A stretch of DNA of 64,000 nucleotides from Ferribacterium limneticum (GCF_020510585.1 NZ_CP075190.1:871001-935000); one strand, 5' to 3'. Shown: positions 26,095-36,204, counted from the first letter of the stretch. The notes: a model not told the origin generated them from the letters alone. Numbers and translations: made by a program.

Positions 26095-27318
26095 ATGGCA
26101 TTCCAACAAGGTTTGAGCGGTCTGGCTTCCTCTTCCAAGGCGCTGGACGTTGCCGGTAACAACATTGCCAACGCATCGACGGTCGGCTTCAAGTCCTCGG
26201 CAACCCACTTTGCCGATGTATATGGCGCTTCCTTGCAAGGGGGCGGTGGTTCGCAAATCGGTATTGGTAGCACATTGAGTGGGGTCCTGCAGCAATATAC
26301 GCAGGGCAACATTACCGCGACGAACAACCCTCTGGATATTGCCATCAACGGAACGGGTTTTTTTGGACTGACCCAGAACGGCTCGGTAAGTTATTCGCGT
26401 AATGGTCAGTTCCATCTGGATAAGGATGGCTTCATCATCAATGACCAGAACCGCAAACTGCTTGGTGTGCTTGCCGACTCGACCGGCAGCATTCCGCAGC
26501 AGCCGCCAACCGATCAACTCAAGGTTGATTTCGTCACCGGGACACCGAATCCAACCAGTACGGCTGGCGTGACGGCCAATCTGGACTCTCGCCAGACGCA
26601 ACCGGCACAGGCTCCATTCGATCCGACTGATCCCGATACCTACAACAGTTCGACGGCTATGACGGTGTACGACTCGTTGGGCAATCCTCACACACTGTCT
26701 TACTATTTTCTGAAGACTGCGACACCCAATCAGTGGACCTTGTACACCCGCATGGATGGGGTTGCTCCAACTGTGGCTGAAGCAGCTGGTACGGTAACTT
26801 TCAACTCGTCGGGCGTGCTGACTTCTGCTGGTTCGATAAACAAGAGCTACGCCGTAACCACTGGCGCAGTAACGCCTCTGGCGTTTGATATTGACGTTTC
26901 GAACATGACCCAGTTTGGCAGTCCGTTCGCTGTCAACGACCTGACGCAGAATGGTTTTGCTCCGGGTAACCTCGCTGGTGTCAGTGTTTCCAAGGACGGT
27001 ATCGTTCAAGCCCGCTACGACAACGGTCAGACTCGTGACATTGGTCAGGTCGCTCTGTTCAACTTCCGCAATCCGAATGGCCTCTCCTCAATCGGTAATA
27101 ACCAGTGGTCGGAAACAGCCGATTCTGGGCAACCGACGCCGGGCAATCCGAATACCGGAATTTTTGGTGTGCTGCAAGCATCGGCAGTCGAAGAGTCGAA
27201 CGTCGATCTGACCGCGGAACTGGTCAACCTGATCGTCCAGCAGCGCAACTATCAGGCCAGCGCCCAGTCGATCAAGACACAGGACCAGATTCTCCAAACG
27301 CTGGTCAACATCCGCTAA
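26095..27318 (+). CDS. flgE: FlgE, flagellar hook protein
   Basis: A 407-residue hook subunit. N-terminal axial motif: GLASSSKALDVAGNNIANAS; C-terminal axial motif: VDLTAELVNLIVQQRNYQAS. The middle contains the FlgE D2 beta-rich region and the family segment MTVYDSLGNPHTLSYYFLK. Length matches the common range. CAAGGAG precedes ATG. The hook length is set by a FliK protein; two FliK-like genes occur in this window (39804 and 50597). Confidence 0.97.
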   Translation: MAFQQGLSGLASSSKALDVAGNNIANASTVGFKSSATHFADVYGASLQGGGGSQIGIGSTLSGVLQQYTQGNITATNNPLDIAINGTGFFGLTQNGSVSYSRNGQFHLDKDGFIINDQNRKLLGVLADSTGSIPQQPPTDQLKVDFVTGTPNPTSTAGVTANLDSRQTQPAQAPFDPTDPDTYNSSTAMTVYDSLGNPHTLSYYFLKTATPNQWTLYTRMDGVAPTVAEAAGTVTFNSSGVLTSAGSINKSYAVTTGAVTPLAFDIDVSNMTQFGSPFAVNDLTQNGFAPGNLAGVSVSKDGIVQARYDNGQTRDIGQVALFNFRNPNGLSSIGNNQWSETADSGQPTPGNPNTGIFGVLQASAVEESNVDLTAELVNLIVQQRNYQASAQSIKTQDQILQTLVNIR

Positions 27319-27346
27319 TAGCCGCTGATCTCTCGGAAAACGCATC

Positions 27347-28090
27347 ATGGATCGTCTGATCTACACCGCGATGACTGGCGCCAAGCATGTTTTCATGCAG
27401 CAGGCCGGGACGGCGAACAATCTGGCCAATGCCAGCACGGTCGGTTTCAAGGCGCAGGAGCACCGCTTCCGAGCGGTGCCGATTCTGAGCGATGCCATGC
27501 CGACGCGGGCGTTTGTGGTCGACGCATCCGTCAGCGATGTTTTCAGCGAAGGTCCGGTGATGTTTACCGGCCGTAACCTAGATGTTTCGGTTCAGGGGCG
27601 TGGCTGGCTGGCCGTGCAGATGCCGGATGGCAGCGAGGCCTATACCCGAGCCGGTAGTCTGGATGTCGATGTGGCAGGGTTGCTGCAAACCAAGAGTGGT
27701 TACCCGGTGGTCGGCGATGGTGGGCCGATCAACGTGCCGCCCGACAACAACATTGAAATTGCCCCCGATGGGACTATCTCGGTTGTGCCTAGTTTTGGTA
27801 CGCCAAACAATGCCAACGCAATCGGACGCCTGAAGTTGGTGAATCCACCAGAGGCTGATCTGGTACGGGGTGCCGACGGCCTGTTTCGCTTGCGCAGCGG
27901 TCAGCCCGCGGAAGCGGATGCAACGGTTCGCGTTGCTTCGGGCGCGCTGGAAGGCAGTAACGTCAACGTGACGGATGCGATGGTCAACCTGATCAGTCTC
28001 TCTCGTCAGTTCGAAATGCAGATCAAGATGCTGCAGACGGCCGATACCAATGCCCAGCGTGCCGATCAACTGCTTTCATTGAATTCCTGA
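27347..28090 (+). CDS. flgF: FlgF, proximal rod protein
   Basis: A 247-residue rod protein of the FlgF/G family. It starts MDRLIYTAMTGAKHVFMQQA and has the axial motif NLANASTVGFKAQEHRFRAV. The C-terminal motif GSNVNVTDAMVNLISLSRQF separates FlgF from FlgG, which has [11 protein letters not shown]. Followed by flgG after 12 bp. Confidence 0.96.
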   Translation: MDRLIYTAMTGAKHVFMQQAGTANNLANASTVGFKAQEHRFRAVPILSDAMPTRAFVVDASVSDVFSEGPVMFTGRNLDVSVQGRGWLAVQMPDGSEAYTRAGSLDVDVAGLLQTKSGYPVVGDGGPINVPPDNNIEIAPDGTISVVPSFGTPNNANAIGRLKLVNPPEADLVRGADGLFRLRSGQPAEADATVRVASGALEGSNVNVTDAMVNLISLSRQFEMQIKMLQTADTNAQRADQLLSLNS

Positions 28091-28102
28091 TAGGACTTAG
28101 TC

Positions 28103-28885
28103 ATGATCCGTTCCCTGTGGATAGCCCGAACCGGACTCGATGCCCAGCAAACCCAGCTCGATGTTATCGCCAACAATCTGGCCAACGTCGGAACAAACGG
28201 TTTCAAGCGTTCCCGGGCGGTCTTCGAAGATCTGCTCTATCAGAACCTGCGTCAGCCTGGCGCACAATCATCACAGCAGTCCCAAGTTCCGACCGGGTTG
28301 CAGTTGGGCGCCGGAGCGCGTCCGGTGGCAACGGCTCGCCTATATACCCAGGGCAATCTTCAGAAAACGGACAACACGCTGGACGTGGCGGTCCAAGGCA
28401 GCGGGTTCTTCCAGATTCTTCTGCCGGATGGAACGACAGGTTATACGCGAGACGGCTCATTCCAAAAAGACAATCAAGGCCAGATCGTTACTGCCGATGG
28501 TTACCCGCTGCAGCCTAACATCACGATTCCTGCGAACGCACTTTCAGTCTCGATCGGCACTGACGGCACTGTGACGGTCACACAGTCCGGAACGGCAGCG
28601 GCGACTCAGATTGGGTCGATTCAATTGGCGACTTTCGTCAACAATGGTGGCTTGCAGGCGATCGGCCAGAATCTGTTCCTGGAAACTGCCGCGAGCGGAA
28701 CGCCAACGCCCAATACGCCGGGGACCAATGGTGCGGGGGTGACCAATCAGGGCTATGTTGAAACTTCCAACGTCAATGTCGCCGAAGAGCTTGTCACGAT
28801 GATCCAGACCCAGCGTGCGTATGAACTGAACTCGAAGGTGGTCTCGGTCTCCGATGCAATGCTGGGGCGCCTGACCCAGCTATGA
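28103..28885 (+). CDS. flgG: FlgG, distal rod protein
   Basis: A 260-residue distal rod subunit, the standard length. N-terminal: [20 protein letters not shown], then [21 protein letters not shown]-terminal: [20 protein letters not shown] and [10 protein letters not shown]. Highly conserved family; no anomalies. The L-ring gene flgH follows after 9 bp. Confidence 0.97.
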   Translation: MIRSLWIARTGLDAQQTQLDVIANNLANVGTNGFKRSRAVFEDLLYQNLRQPGAQSSQQSQVPTGLQLGAGARPVATARLYTQGNLQKTDNTLDVAVQGSGFFQILLPDGTTGYTRDGSFQKDNQGQIVTADGYPLQPNITIPANALSVSIGTDGTVTVTQSGTAAATQIGSIQLATFVNNGGLQAIGQNLFLETAASGTPTPNTPGTNGAGVTNQGYVETSNVNVAEELVTMIQTQRAYELNSKVVSVSDAMLGRLTQL

Positions 28886-28894
28886 GGTGAAACC

Positions 28895-29551
28895 ATGAAA
28901 CGTCTGGCCTTGCTGGCTGTTGTATTGACAAGCGCTTGTGCGACGACGCCGCCGACCAATGTGCACCAGCCGATGTCGGCTCGCCCGTCTCCGCGCATGG
29001 AGTCCCCGGCCACAAATGGTGCGATCTACCAAGCGGCCTATAGCCGTCCGCTATTTGAAGACCGTCGGGCCCGTTTTGTTGGCGATACGATCACGATCAA
29101 GATTACCGAGAGCACCACGGCCTCGGCCAAGTCAAACAACAAGGTCGATAAATCGAATGCCCAAAAAGCGTCGGTCAGCGCACTCGCCGGGTTGCCTGGC
29201 AAAGGCTTGCTGGGCATGGACTTGGGGGCCACGAGCTCAACCGCGTTCAGTGGCAAGGGCGAGGCGGCAAATAACAATGTGTTCACCGGCAACATCACCG
29301 TGACGGTCATTGACGTCATGCCCAACGGCAATCTTCTGGTTTCCGGTGAAAAGCAATTGGCTATTGGCCACGAGCAGGAGTTTGTCCGGGTGTCTGGTGT
29401 GGTCAACCCGAGTTTTGTTGATTTTTCGAATTCGATCGAATCTTCGAAGGTGGCGGATGCCCGAATCGAGTACAAGTCTGCTGGTCAGGTTAGCGAAGGG
29501 CAGATCATGGGCTGGATGGCACGATTCTTCCTTAATGTCTTGCCATTCTAG
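28895..29551 (+). CDS. flgH: FlgH, L-ring lipoprotein
   Basis: A 218-residue outer-membrane lipoprotein forming the L ring around the rod. The signal peptide ends in a lipobox LTSAC (Cys at residue 14), so the mature protein is lipid-anchored. The body carries the FlgH patterns RPLFEDRRARFVGDTITIKI and PNGNLLVSGEKQLAIGHEQE, ending in GQIMGWMARFFLNVLPF. AGGTG precedes ATG 28895. Confidence 0.96.
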   Translation: MKRLALLAVVLTSACATTPPTNVHQPMSARPSPRMESPATNGAIYQAAYSRPLFEDRRARFVGDTITIKITESTTASAKSNNKVDKSNAQKASVSALAGLPGKGLLGMDLGATSSTAFSGKGEAANNNVFTGNITVTVIDVMPNGNLLVSGEKQLAIGHEQEFVRVSGVVNPSFVDFSNSIESSKVADARIEYKSAGQVSEGQIMGWMARFFLNVLPF

Positions 29552-29575
29552 GGAATATTCAGGCGGAGACAGAAC

Positions 29576-30670
29576 ATGAAGACATTTGGCGGCAATTGGT
29601 ACCGGCAGGCGGCAATAGTGGCCGCTTGCCTTCTGCCGCTTTGCGGCCAGCCGGCATTTGCCGAGCGCATCAAGGATCTTGCATCGATTCAAGGGGTGCG
29701 CAATAACCAACTGATCGGCTATGGCATCGTGGTCGGTTTGGACAATACCGGCGACCAGACGACGCAAACGCCGTTTACGACCCAGGCCATGGGCAACATG
29801 CTGTCGCAGCTCGGCGTTAATCTGACGACCGAGCAGGCCACCAAGCTCCAGTTAAAAAATGTGGCAGCAGTCATGGTTACGGCAGTCATGCCGCCATTCT
29901 CCAAACCGGGCCAGTCCATCGACATCACCGTTTCGTCCATGGGTAATGCGAAAAGTCTGCGCGGCGGTACGTTGCTGATGACCCAGCTGAAGGGGGGGGA
30001 TGGACAGGTCTACGCCGTCGCTCAGGGAAACGTTCTGGTTGGCGGTATTGGCGCCTCATCCGGTGGCTCCAAAATTGCAGTTAACCACCTTTCGGCGGGA
30101 AGAGTCCCCAGTGGCGCAACGATCGAACGCGATGTTCCAACGGCGGTAGGTCAGGGTGGATATATCTATTACGAGCTCGCCAACACTGACTTCGGAACAG
30201 TCCAAAATATGGTAGAGGCGATCAACCGAGCGATATCGCCAGGGACCGCTCGCGCCATCGATGGTCGGCGGATTGCGGTACGTGCGCCAGACGATATCGA
30301 TGCGCGCGTTGCCTTCCTTGGGCGCCTGGAAAGTCTGGATGTCAAACCAGCAGTTGGGAGTGCGTTGGTGGTCATCAATCCACGAACCGGTTCGGTGGTT
30401 ATGAATCAGAAAGTAACGCTCGATCCTTGTGCAGTGGCGCATGGCAGCCTCTCCGTGGTTGTCGATGCGGGCAATCGGGCAACCGGGCAGCCGGCTGATA
30501 TCCAGGTTACTCAAGCAAATGGCAGCCTGATGAACGTCAAGGCTGGGGCCAATCTGGCCGATGTGGTCAGGGCGCTTAATGCCCTTGGTGCCAATCCTTT
30601 GGATCTTCTGGCCATTCTTCAGGCTATGAAGGCCGCCGGTGCCCTGCGTGCCGAACTTGAAGTTATCTGA
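29576..30670 (+). CDS. flgI: FlgI, periplasmic P-ring protein
   Basis: A 364-residue secreted protein forming the P ring in peptidoglycan. A signal peptide runs to about residue 29 (ACLLPLCGQPAFA). The conserved opening of the mature protein is ERIKDLASIQGVRNNQLIGY, followed by GIVVGLDNTGDQT. The C-terminal motif ANPLDLLAILQAMKAAGALR is typical. A run of eight G (29992-29999) lies within the codons for LKGGDG and keeps the frame intact here. FlgA at 23785 is the assembly chaperone. Confidence 0.97.
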   Translation: MKTFGGNWYRQAAIVAACLLPLCGQPAFAERIKDLASIQGVRNNQLIGYGIVVGLDNTGDQTTQTPFTTQAMGNMLSQLGVNLTTEQATKLQLKNVAAVMVTAVMPPFSKPGQSIDITVSSMGNAKSLRGGTLLMTQLKGGDGQVYAVAQGNVLVGGIGASSGGSKIAVNHLSAGRVPSGATIERDVPTAVGQGGYIYYELANTDFGTVQNMVEAINRAISPGTARAIDGRRIAVRAPDDIDARVAFLGRLESLDVKPAVGSALVVINPRTGSVVMNQKVTLDPCAVAHGSLSVVVDAGNRATGQPADIQVTQANGSLMNVKAGANLADVVRALNALGANPLDLLAILQAMKAAGALRAELEVI

Positions 30671-30685
30671 GCGGTTATCGGTTCG

Positions 30686-31642
30686 ATGAAAATTCAGGAT
30701 ACGCCGAACCGCGCGGCCTTCGACGTCAAAGGGTCGCAGGATATCCGCAGCCAGTTTCAAAAAGATCCGAAGCAAGGCCTGAAAGCTGCGGCGCAGCAAT
30801 TCGAAGCCCTTTTCCTGCAGATGGTCATGAAGAGCATGCGCGATGCAACGCCGCAGGATGGGCTGCTAAACAGCGATCAGTCGCGTTTCTATACCGGCAT
30901 GCTCGATCAGCAAATGGCTCAGAACATGGCTTCGAGCCGCGGAGGCGTCGGGTTTGCGCGGCTGATTGAGCAGCAGTTGGGGCGACATCTGGACACGCCC
31001 AAGGGGCAGGACGAGTTGCTGGCACCGGCAACTGCTGCCGCCAAGGATTTGCCGCTCGCCGTTTCCGACGTGAGTCACCTGCAGCACAGACCTGTATTAA
31101 GTGGCCTGCCAACCTCTGCCTCTTATGGTGCCAATGCTTCGGTGACGCCAGCGGTCAGTCAGGAGGCGCCAGCTTCGTCGCGCGAGTTCGTCAATCGCGT
31201 CTGGCCTCATGCGGTTGAAGCCTCACGGTCAACCGGAATTCCGCCCGTTTTTTTAATTGGTCATTCAGCCCTTGAGAGCGGTTGGGGGCGGGGTGAGATT
31301 CGCAAGCCGGACGGAACGAACAGTTTCAACCTGTTCGGCATCAAGGCCGGAAAAAGCTGGACGGGCGATACCGTTGAGGCTGCCACAACCGAATATATCG
31401 ATGGTCAGCCTACCAAAGTGACCGAACGTTTTCGCGCCTATGCATCTTATGAAGAATGCTTTCGCGACTATGCCAATTTGCTTCGCAACAGCCCACGCTA
31501 TACGGGCGTGATTGGATCGCAGGATGGCACAGAGTTTGCTCGACGTTTACAACAAGCGGGATATGCCACTGATCCGATGTACGCCGACAAGCTCTCGCGC
31601 ATCATCAATGGCCCGACACTGCGCCAAGCCCTTATCGGCTAA
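30686..31642 (+). CDS. flgJ: FlgJ, rod cap with peptidoglycan hydrolase domain
   Basis: A 318-residue two-domain protein. Residues 1-110 are the rod-binding domain (AAQQFEALFLQMVMKSMRDA, SRFYTGMLDQQMAQNM). After a variable linker comes a glucosaminidase-type muramidase domain with catalytic Glu197 in GHSALESGWGRGEI and the segment NSFNLFGIKAGKSWTG. It caps the growing rod and opens the cell wall. The fused enzyme is the usual beta/gammaproteobacterial form. Followed by a 60-bp gap before flgK in which no clear promoter is seen. Confidence 0.96.
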   Translation: MKIQDTPNRAAFDVKGSQDIRSQFQKDPKQGLKAAAQQFEALFLQMVMKSMRDATPQDGLLNSDQSRFYTGMLDQQMAQNMASSRGGVGFARLIEQQLGRHLDTPKGQDELLAPATAAAKDLPLAVSDVSHLQHRPVLSGLPTSASYGANASVTPAVSQEAPASSREFVNRVWPHAVEASRSTGIPPVFLIGHSALESGWGRGEIRKPDGTNSFNLFGIKAGKSWTGDTVEAATTEYIDGQPTKVTERFRAYASYEECFRDYANLLRNSPRYTGVIGSQDGTEFARRLQQAGYATDPMYADKLSRIINGPTLRQALIG

Positions 31643-31702
31643 TCAGTCCTCAATGTTTTGGGATTGGGGCCGTTAACAAGGCTGTAGAGTAAAGGAATTG
31701 CC

Positions 31703-33736
31703 ATGAGCAGCGGAATGCTATCAATTGGGATCACCGGGATCCATGCGGCGCAACTGGGGCTTGAGGCGACTCAGCACAACATTGCGAATGCCAATACACC
31801 GGGCTACAGCCGCCAATATATCCAGCAGTCTGCCGGCATTCCGCGGCTGACGGGGTCTGGTTACTTTGGTAGTGGTACTACCGTAGATACCGTTCGTCGT
31901 GCCTATGATAAATATCTGACTGCACAGACATTTGCTGCTCAGGCCAGCGCGTCTGAATCCGCGACGCAACTGGCTAAGCTGAGTCAGATCGACAATATGC
32001 TGGGTGATCCGAGTTCAGGGCTGGCGCCTGCCATGCAGGAGTTCTTTACCGGCGTGCAGCAGGTGGCAGCCAATCCGTCTCTTATCTCGGCGCGCCAGAG
32101 TATGTTGTCGTCGGCGGAAGCCTTGGCTGGGCGATTCACTTCGATGTCTGGGCGTCTTGGCGAGCTTTACGATAGCGTAAATGGCGAAATCAGCAGCGAA
32201 GTCGAGCTGATCAATGTATATGCTCAGCAGCTTGCAGAGGTGAATGGCCAGATTACGCGCGCTGAAGCGGCGACCAACCAGCCACCCAACGATTTGCTGG
32301 ATCTGCGCGATCAACTCGTTGCCGACCTTAACAAGCATGTTCGGGTGACGACTGTTGAGGACTCGATCGGCAATTTCAACGTTTTTGTCGGGAACGGCCA
32401 GCAACTGGTGGTGGGTTCCGTCGTCAATAAACTGGTTCCGATGACCTCAAGCTCCGATCCTGAACGGATCGTGGTTGGCTTGCGTGGCCAATCAGGGGTT
32501 GTCCAGGAGCTGTCTGAATCGCTGATTGAAGGCGGAGCACTCGGCGGCTTGATGAAGTTCCGCAATAATTCGCTGGATGACGTAAGCAATACGCTGGGGC
32601 AGATCGCTGCTTCCGTGGCTTTGACCTTTAACGCCCAGCATGCATTGGGACAGGATTTGGATGGACTGAACCAGACGTCCGCAACGATCGGTTTCCAGGC
32701 GAATTTCTTTGAGTTTTCTCAGCCCAAAGTGCTTGCCAGTGTAACCGGTGCAAATTCGGTGACGGCCAGTTTTCTGGCCCCGACTGGCGATCCAGCCACC
32801 GGGAATTTCAAAACCAGTCTGACTGGTAGCGACTATGTTCTTACGGCAACTTCCGCGACCAGTATGACGCTTACGCGACTGTCCGATGGTGTGGTTTTCC
32901 CCGCTACCGGGGCAGCAGCGAGTGTTGCTGCATTGAATGCCTTGATCGTTGGTGAGGGTTTCTCGATTGGTGGGAGTGCGCCGACGGTTGGCGTGGATTA
33001 CCGGATCGAGCCAACCCGGGATGCGGCGCGAAACTTTCAGGTTAATTCGTCGATAGCGGCCGATGTAAAGAGGATTGCTGCCGCAGCGCCAAGTGTGACG
33101 ACGCTGGGGGGGGGAAATACTGGCTCGTTGCAGGTTGGCCAAGGAGTCGTCGGTACGGGATACTCGTTGGCGAATCTCCCGGCGGCTTTTTCTTATAGCC
33201 AGGGTAGTGGTGCATTTACCTTTACCTTTCCCGCATCGGGGACTGTCAGTGCGACGTATGCGGACGGAACGACATTGGCTATTGCCGCTGGTTCGATCAA
33301 TCGATTGAATGCCGGATCGGAACTGGCTCGCGTTACCTACAACGGAATTTCAGTCGATATTTCCGGTGTTCCTGCCAACGGCGACACCTTTACTATTGGC
33401 GCTAATGCCAGCGGTGTGTCGGATAGTCGAAATGCTGTGAAGCTGGCGGCGCTGCAGACCCAAAATACGATGGAAGGTGGCCGAGCAACCTATCAGGGCG
33501 GCTACGCGAGTCTGGTCAGTGGCGTCGGTTCGGTGACTCGTCAGGTCAAAGTTAACAGCGAGTCGCAACAAGCCCTCCTCAAGCAGAACGAATTGTCCCG
33601 CTCGGCGGTCTCCGGCGTCAATCTCGACGAGGAGGCTGCCAACCTTATCCGTTATCAGCAGGCCTACCAGGCATCGGCCAGGTCGCTCGATATTGCCTCG
33701 AAGCTATTTGACACGCTTCTCGGTATCACCAATTAA
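31703..33736 (+). CDS. flgK: FlgK, hook-filament junction protein 1
   Basis: A 677-residue junction protein. N-terminal axial motif: GLEATQHNIANANTPGYSRQ; C-terminal: GVNLDEEAANLIRYQQAYQA. It is longer than the enterobacterial protein (about 547), with extra Ser/Thr/Gly-rich beta sequence in the centre. A run of nine G at 33106-33114 encodes part of TLGGGNTG in that central region; the frame is intact. TAAAGGA precedes ATG. Exported with the FlgN chaperone. Confidence 0.95.
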   Translation: MSSGMLSIGITGIHAAQLGLEATQHNIANANTPGYSRQYIQQSAGIPRLTGSGYFGSGTTVDTVRRAYDKYLTAQTFAAQASASESATQLAKLSQIDNMLGDPSSGLAPAMQEFFTGVQQVAANPSLISARQSMLSSAEALAGRFTSMSGRLGELYDSVNGEISSEVELINVYAQQLAEVNGQITRAEAATNQPPNDLLDLRDQLVADLNKHVRVTTVEDSIGNFNVFVGNGQQLVVGSVVNKLVPMTSSSDPERIVVGLRGQSGVVQELSESLIEGGALGGLMKFRNNSLDDVSNTLGQIAASVALTFNAQHALGQDLDGLNQTSATIGFQANFFEFSQPKVLASVTGANSVTASFLAPTGDPATGNFKTSLTGSDYVLTATSATSMTLTRLSDGVVFPATGAAASVAALNALIVGEGFSIGGSAPTVGVDYRIEPTRDAARNFQVNSSIAADVKRIAAAAPSVTTLGGGNTGSLQVGQGVVGTGYSLANLPAAFSYSQGSGAFTFTFPASGTVSATYADGTTLAIAAGSINRLNAGSELARVTYNGISVDISGVPANGDTFTIGANASGVSDSRNAVKLAALQTQNTMEGGRATYQGGYASLVSGVGSVTRQVKVNSESQQALLKQNELSRSAVSGVNLDEEAANLIRYQQAYQASARSLDIASKLFDTLLGITN

Positions 33737-33747
33737 GGAGTGGCATC

Positions 33748-34968
33748 ATGCGTATAAGCACCTCGATGATGTTCGATACGGGCACCCAGAACATGCTGCA
33801 GTTGCAGACAAATTTGTACAAACTGCAAAATCAGATGTCGACTGGGCGTCGTATCCTGACTCCCTCTGATGATCCGGTCGCAGCGGCGCAGGCGCTGGAG
33901 GTCAGTCAGCGACAGTCAATCAATTCCCAGTTTATGGACAATCAGGGAAATGCAGCCAGTCAATTGACGAATCTGGAAAGCACCCTGAGAAGTGCCAGCG
34001 ATCTAATCTCGAATGTGATGTCCAAGGCTGCAGAAGCGGACAATCCAAATATCAACGATACTTCCCGCCAGGCAATTGCATTTGATATCAACGAAAACTT
34101 TGGTCAGTTGCTGGGCCTGGCAAACAGCATGGATGGGTTGGGTCAGCATCTCTTCTCGGGATTCCGCGGGGATACAGAGCCATTTGGCGTCTCTGGTTCT
34201 CCGGGGAGCAGAATTACAACCTATCATGGCGATGATGGGAATCGCCAGTTGCAGGTTGAAACTGGGCGCTTGATGGATGTTTCCGAGTCTGGCAGTGACA
34301 TGTTCATGCGTATTCCGCAGGGAAATGGGCAGTTCATGGCCAGTGCCGGAGCCGCCAATACGGGGACCGGCGTTCTTGGCGCGTCTTCAACCGTTTCCGG
34401 CTATGACGGCAGCACCTATCAACTCACTTTTACGGCACCCGGGGTGTATGACGTATACGTCAATGGGGCGGCTACCCCAACGCTGACTGGCCAAGTTTAT
34501 ACCGCAGGTTCAGATATTTCGCTTGGTCCGGCTGCTCAGCAGATCAAGATCAACATTTCTGGCACTCCGGCTGCAGGCGACACCTTTACCGCGCAACCAG
34601 CCAGCAATCAGGATATTTTCACAACGCTGGATAGCATGATCAAGGCGCTGAATGCCAACGTGGGTAGTACTCCTGCGACCAAGGCCGCGTTCAAAAACCA
34701 GATGACCCAGATTCGCCAGAATCTGGATCAGGCGTTCGGTCATCTATTGACGGCGCAGACCTCAGTTGGCGCCCGGCGGCTTGAACTGGAGAATTTGAGT
34801 AACGCCGGCGCAGATCGGGATCTGCAGTATCAGACCGACCTGAAGAACCTTCAGGAGCTTGATTACACCAAGGCCATTTCCGATATGGCGAATCAGAAAA
34901 TGGTGCTTGAGGCGGCTCAACTTTCCTTCAAGCAGGTTAGCCAGATGTCACTGTTTAACTACCTATGA
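33748..34968 (+). CDS. flgL: FlgL, hook-filament junction protein 3
   Basis: A 406-residue junction protein. N-terminal motif: MRISTSMMFDTGTQNMLQLQ, then QNQMSTGRRILTPSDDPVAA, shared with flagellins. The C-terminal axial helix is ISDMANQKMVLEAAQLSFKQ. Longer than the ~317-residue enterobacterial protein because of a central beta-rich insert. AAGGAG precedes ATG 33748. Its stop overlaps the start of a lipoprotein gene by 4 bp. Confidence 0.95.
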   Translation: MRISTSMMFDTGTQNMLQLQTNLYKLQNQMSTGRRILTPSDDPVAAAQALEVSQRQSINSQFMDNQGNAASQLTNLESTLRSASDLISNVMSKAAEADNPNINDTSRQAIAFDINENFGQLLGLANSMDGLGQHLFSGFRGDTEPFGVSGSPGSRITTYHGDDGNRQLQVETGRLMDVSESGSDMFMRIPQGNGQFMASAGAANTGTGVLGASSTVSGYDGSTYQLTFTAPGVYDVYVNGAATPTLTGQVYTAGSDISLGPAAQQIKINISGTPAAGDTFTAQPASNQDIFTTLDSMIKALNANVGSTPATKAAFKNQMTQIRQNLDQAFGHLLTAQTSVGARRLELENLSNAGADRDLQYQTDLKNLQELDYTKAISDMANQKMVLEAAQLSFKQVSQMSLFNYL

Positions 34969-35423
34969 AAAAAATTGGCGCCGCGCTGATCGCAGCAGCC
35001 TGTCTTGCTGGTTGCGGGGGAAGCCCCCTGATTCCGAATGAAACTATTCAGCTTACGGCCAAGACAGGGATTAGTTTGTCGTCGCTGGCAACGGCTGCAG
35101 TGGTCGGGGCGGCGATCTATCTGGTCTACGATCCGCTGGCGCCCAACTGGGAGATCGAGGAGTCCAAGCTGGCGCCGGATGTCTATCGCTTCTCGATGAA
35201 GATGAAGCGTTACCACACCGGTGGTGCCGGTGAGTCGGTACAGATACTCAAGCGGCGCGCCAGCCAGTTGCAATATGAAAACGGATTTTCCAGCTATCAG
35301 ATTCTCGAATACACCGAGGGGATTGATTCCCAAACCATTGGTGCTCGGCGCATGGCAGAGGGAACGATACGCCTGGTGCAGCGCCAGGATGCTGATTCCT
35401 ACAAAATGAATGAGCGCTACTGA
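34965..35423 (+). CDS. Uncharacterised lipoprotein at the end of the flg operon
   Basis: A 152-residue protein I do not recognise. It begins with a lipoprotein signal: MKKIGAALIAAACLAGCGGS, with lipobox LAGC and Cys17. Residues about 34-52 form a second hydrophobic stretch (LSSLATAAVVGAAIYLVYDP). The rest is soluble and charged, with SFSMK-like strands and repeated QL/QYENGF segments. Its ATG overlaps the flgL stop by 4 bp (ATGA), indicating co-translation with the flg operon. Its stop overlaps the end of convergent fliR by 7 bp. A role in the outer membrane near the flagellum is suggested by context only. Confidence 0.8.
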   Translation: MKKIGAALIAAACLAGCGGSPLIPNETIQLTAKTGISLSSLATAAVVGAAIYLVYDPLAPNWEIEESKLAPDVYRFSMKMKRYHTGGAGESVQILKRRASQLQYENGFSSYQILEYTEGIDSQTIGARRMAEGTIRLVQRQDADSYKMNERY

Positions 35424-36202
35424 TTGGCCGGAACGGCGAAGCCCAGCGTTGCGCTGAGCGCGTATTCGTAGAGTGCCTGCAAGGGAGTGGCCAGGTAATT
35501 CATGCTGACGGCCAGCGCGATGAAGCCGCCGATCATCGTGAGCGGGAAGCCAAGCGCAAAAATATTCAATTGGGGTGCGGCCCGGGTGAGCACTGCCAGC
35601 GCAATGTTGGTGATCATCAGTGCGACCACCACGGGGAGTGAGAGCAATACTCCGACCGAAAACATTTTTGCTCCGAGTTCGACCAGGTTGAGCCAGCTAG
35701 TCGCAGCCAAGGGTGTCGCACTGACCGGTATGGCGTAAAAGCTCTGCGCCAACGTCGCGACATACATCAGGTGGCCATTCAGTGAGAGAAACAGCAGAAA
35801 GCTGACGAGGCCGATGAACTCGCCAATCACTGGCGTTTGTGAAGAGCTCAACGGGTCGTAGGCGGTTGCGAAGCCAAGTCCCATCTGGGCACCAATGAAT
35901 TCGCCTGCCACATCGACGGCGGCGAAGACTATGCGGGCAGCAAAGCCCATGCCGATGCCGACCAGCATTTGCTGCGCCAGTATCCAAAGGCCAGCCAGCG
36001 AGCCGGGCGCGACAGTTGGCATCGGCGGCAGGGCCGGGGCGATGGCCACGGCGATACCGATGCCCAGAATGAGCCGTGTGCGTTGGGGAATCCCGGCCGA
36101 ACCCCAGAGTGGCGAGGTGGCGATAAACGCCAGAATGCGGGTGAGTGGATAGGCAAAGGCAACAATCCAGGCGTCCAGTTGTGCCGTGGTTATGCTGAAC
36201 AT
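35417..36202 (-). CDS. fliR: FliR, flagellar export gate membrane protein
   Basis: A 261-residue, highly hydrophobic protein with about six membrane helices, forming the export gate with FliP and FliQ. Recognisable parts: PLTRILAFIATSPLWGSAGI near the start, and GMGFAARIVFAAVDVAGEFI with the conserved charged residues in the middle. Last gene of fliO-fliP-fliQ-fliR, 2 bp after fliQ. Its 3' end overlaps the convergent lipoprotein gene by 7 bp. Confidence 0.95.
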   Translation of the reverse strand: MFSITTAQLDAWIVAFAYPLTRILAFIATSPLWGSAGIPQRTRLILGIGIAVAIAPALPPMPTVAPGSLAGLWILAQQMLVGIGMGFAARIVFAAVDVAGEFIGAQMGLGFATAYDPLSSSQTPVIGEFIGLVSFLLFLSLNGHLMYVATLAQSFYAIPVSATPLAATSWLNLVELGAKMFSVGVLLSLPVVVALMITNIALAVLTRAAPQLNIFALGFPLTMIGGFIALAVSMNYLATPLQALYEYALSATLGFAVPANQ

Positions 36203-36204
36203 GG

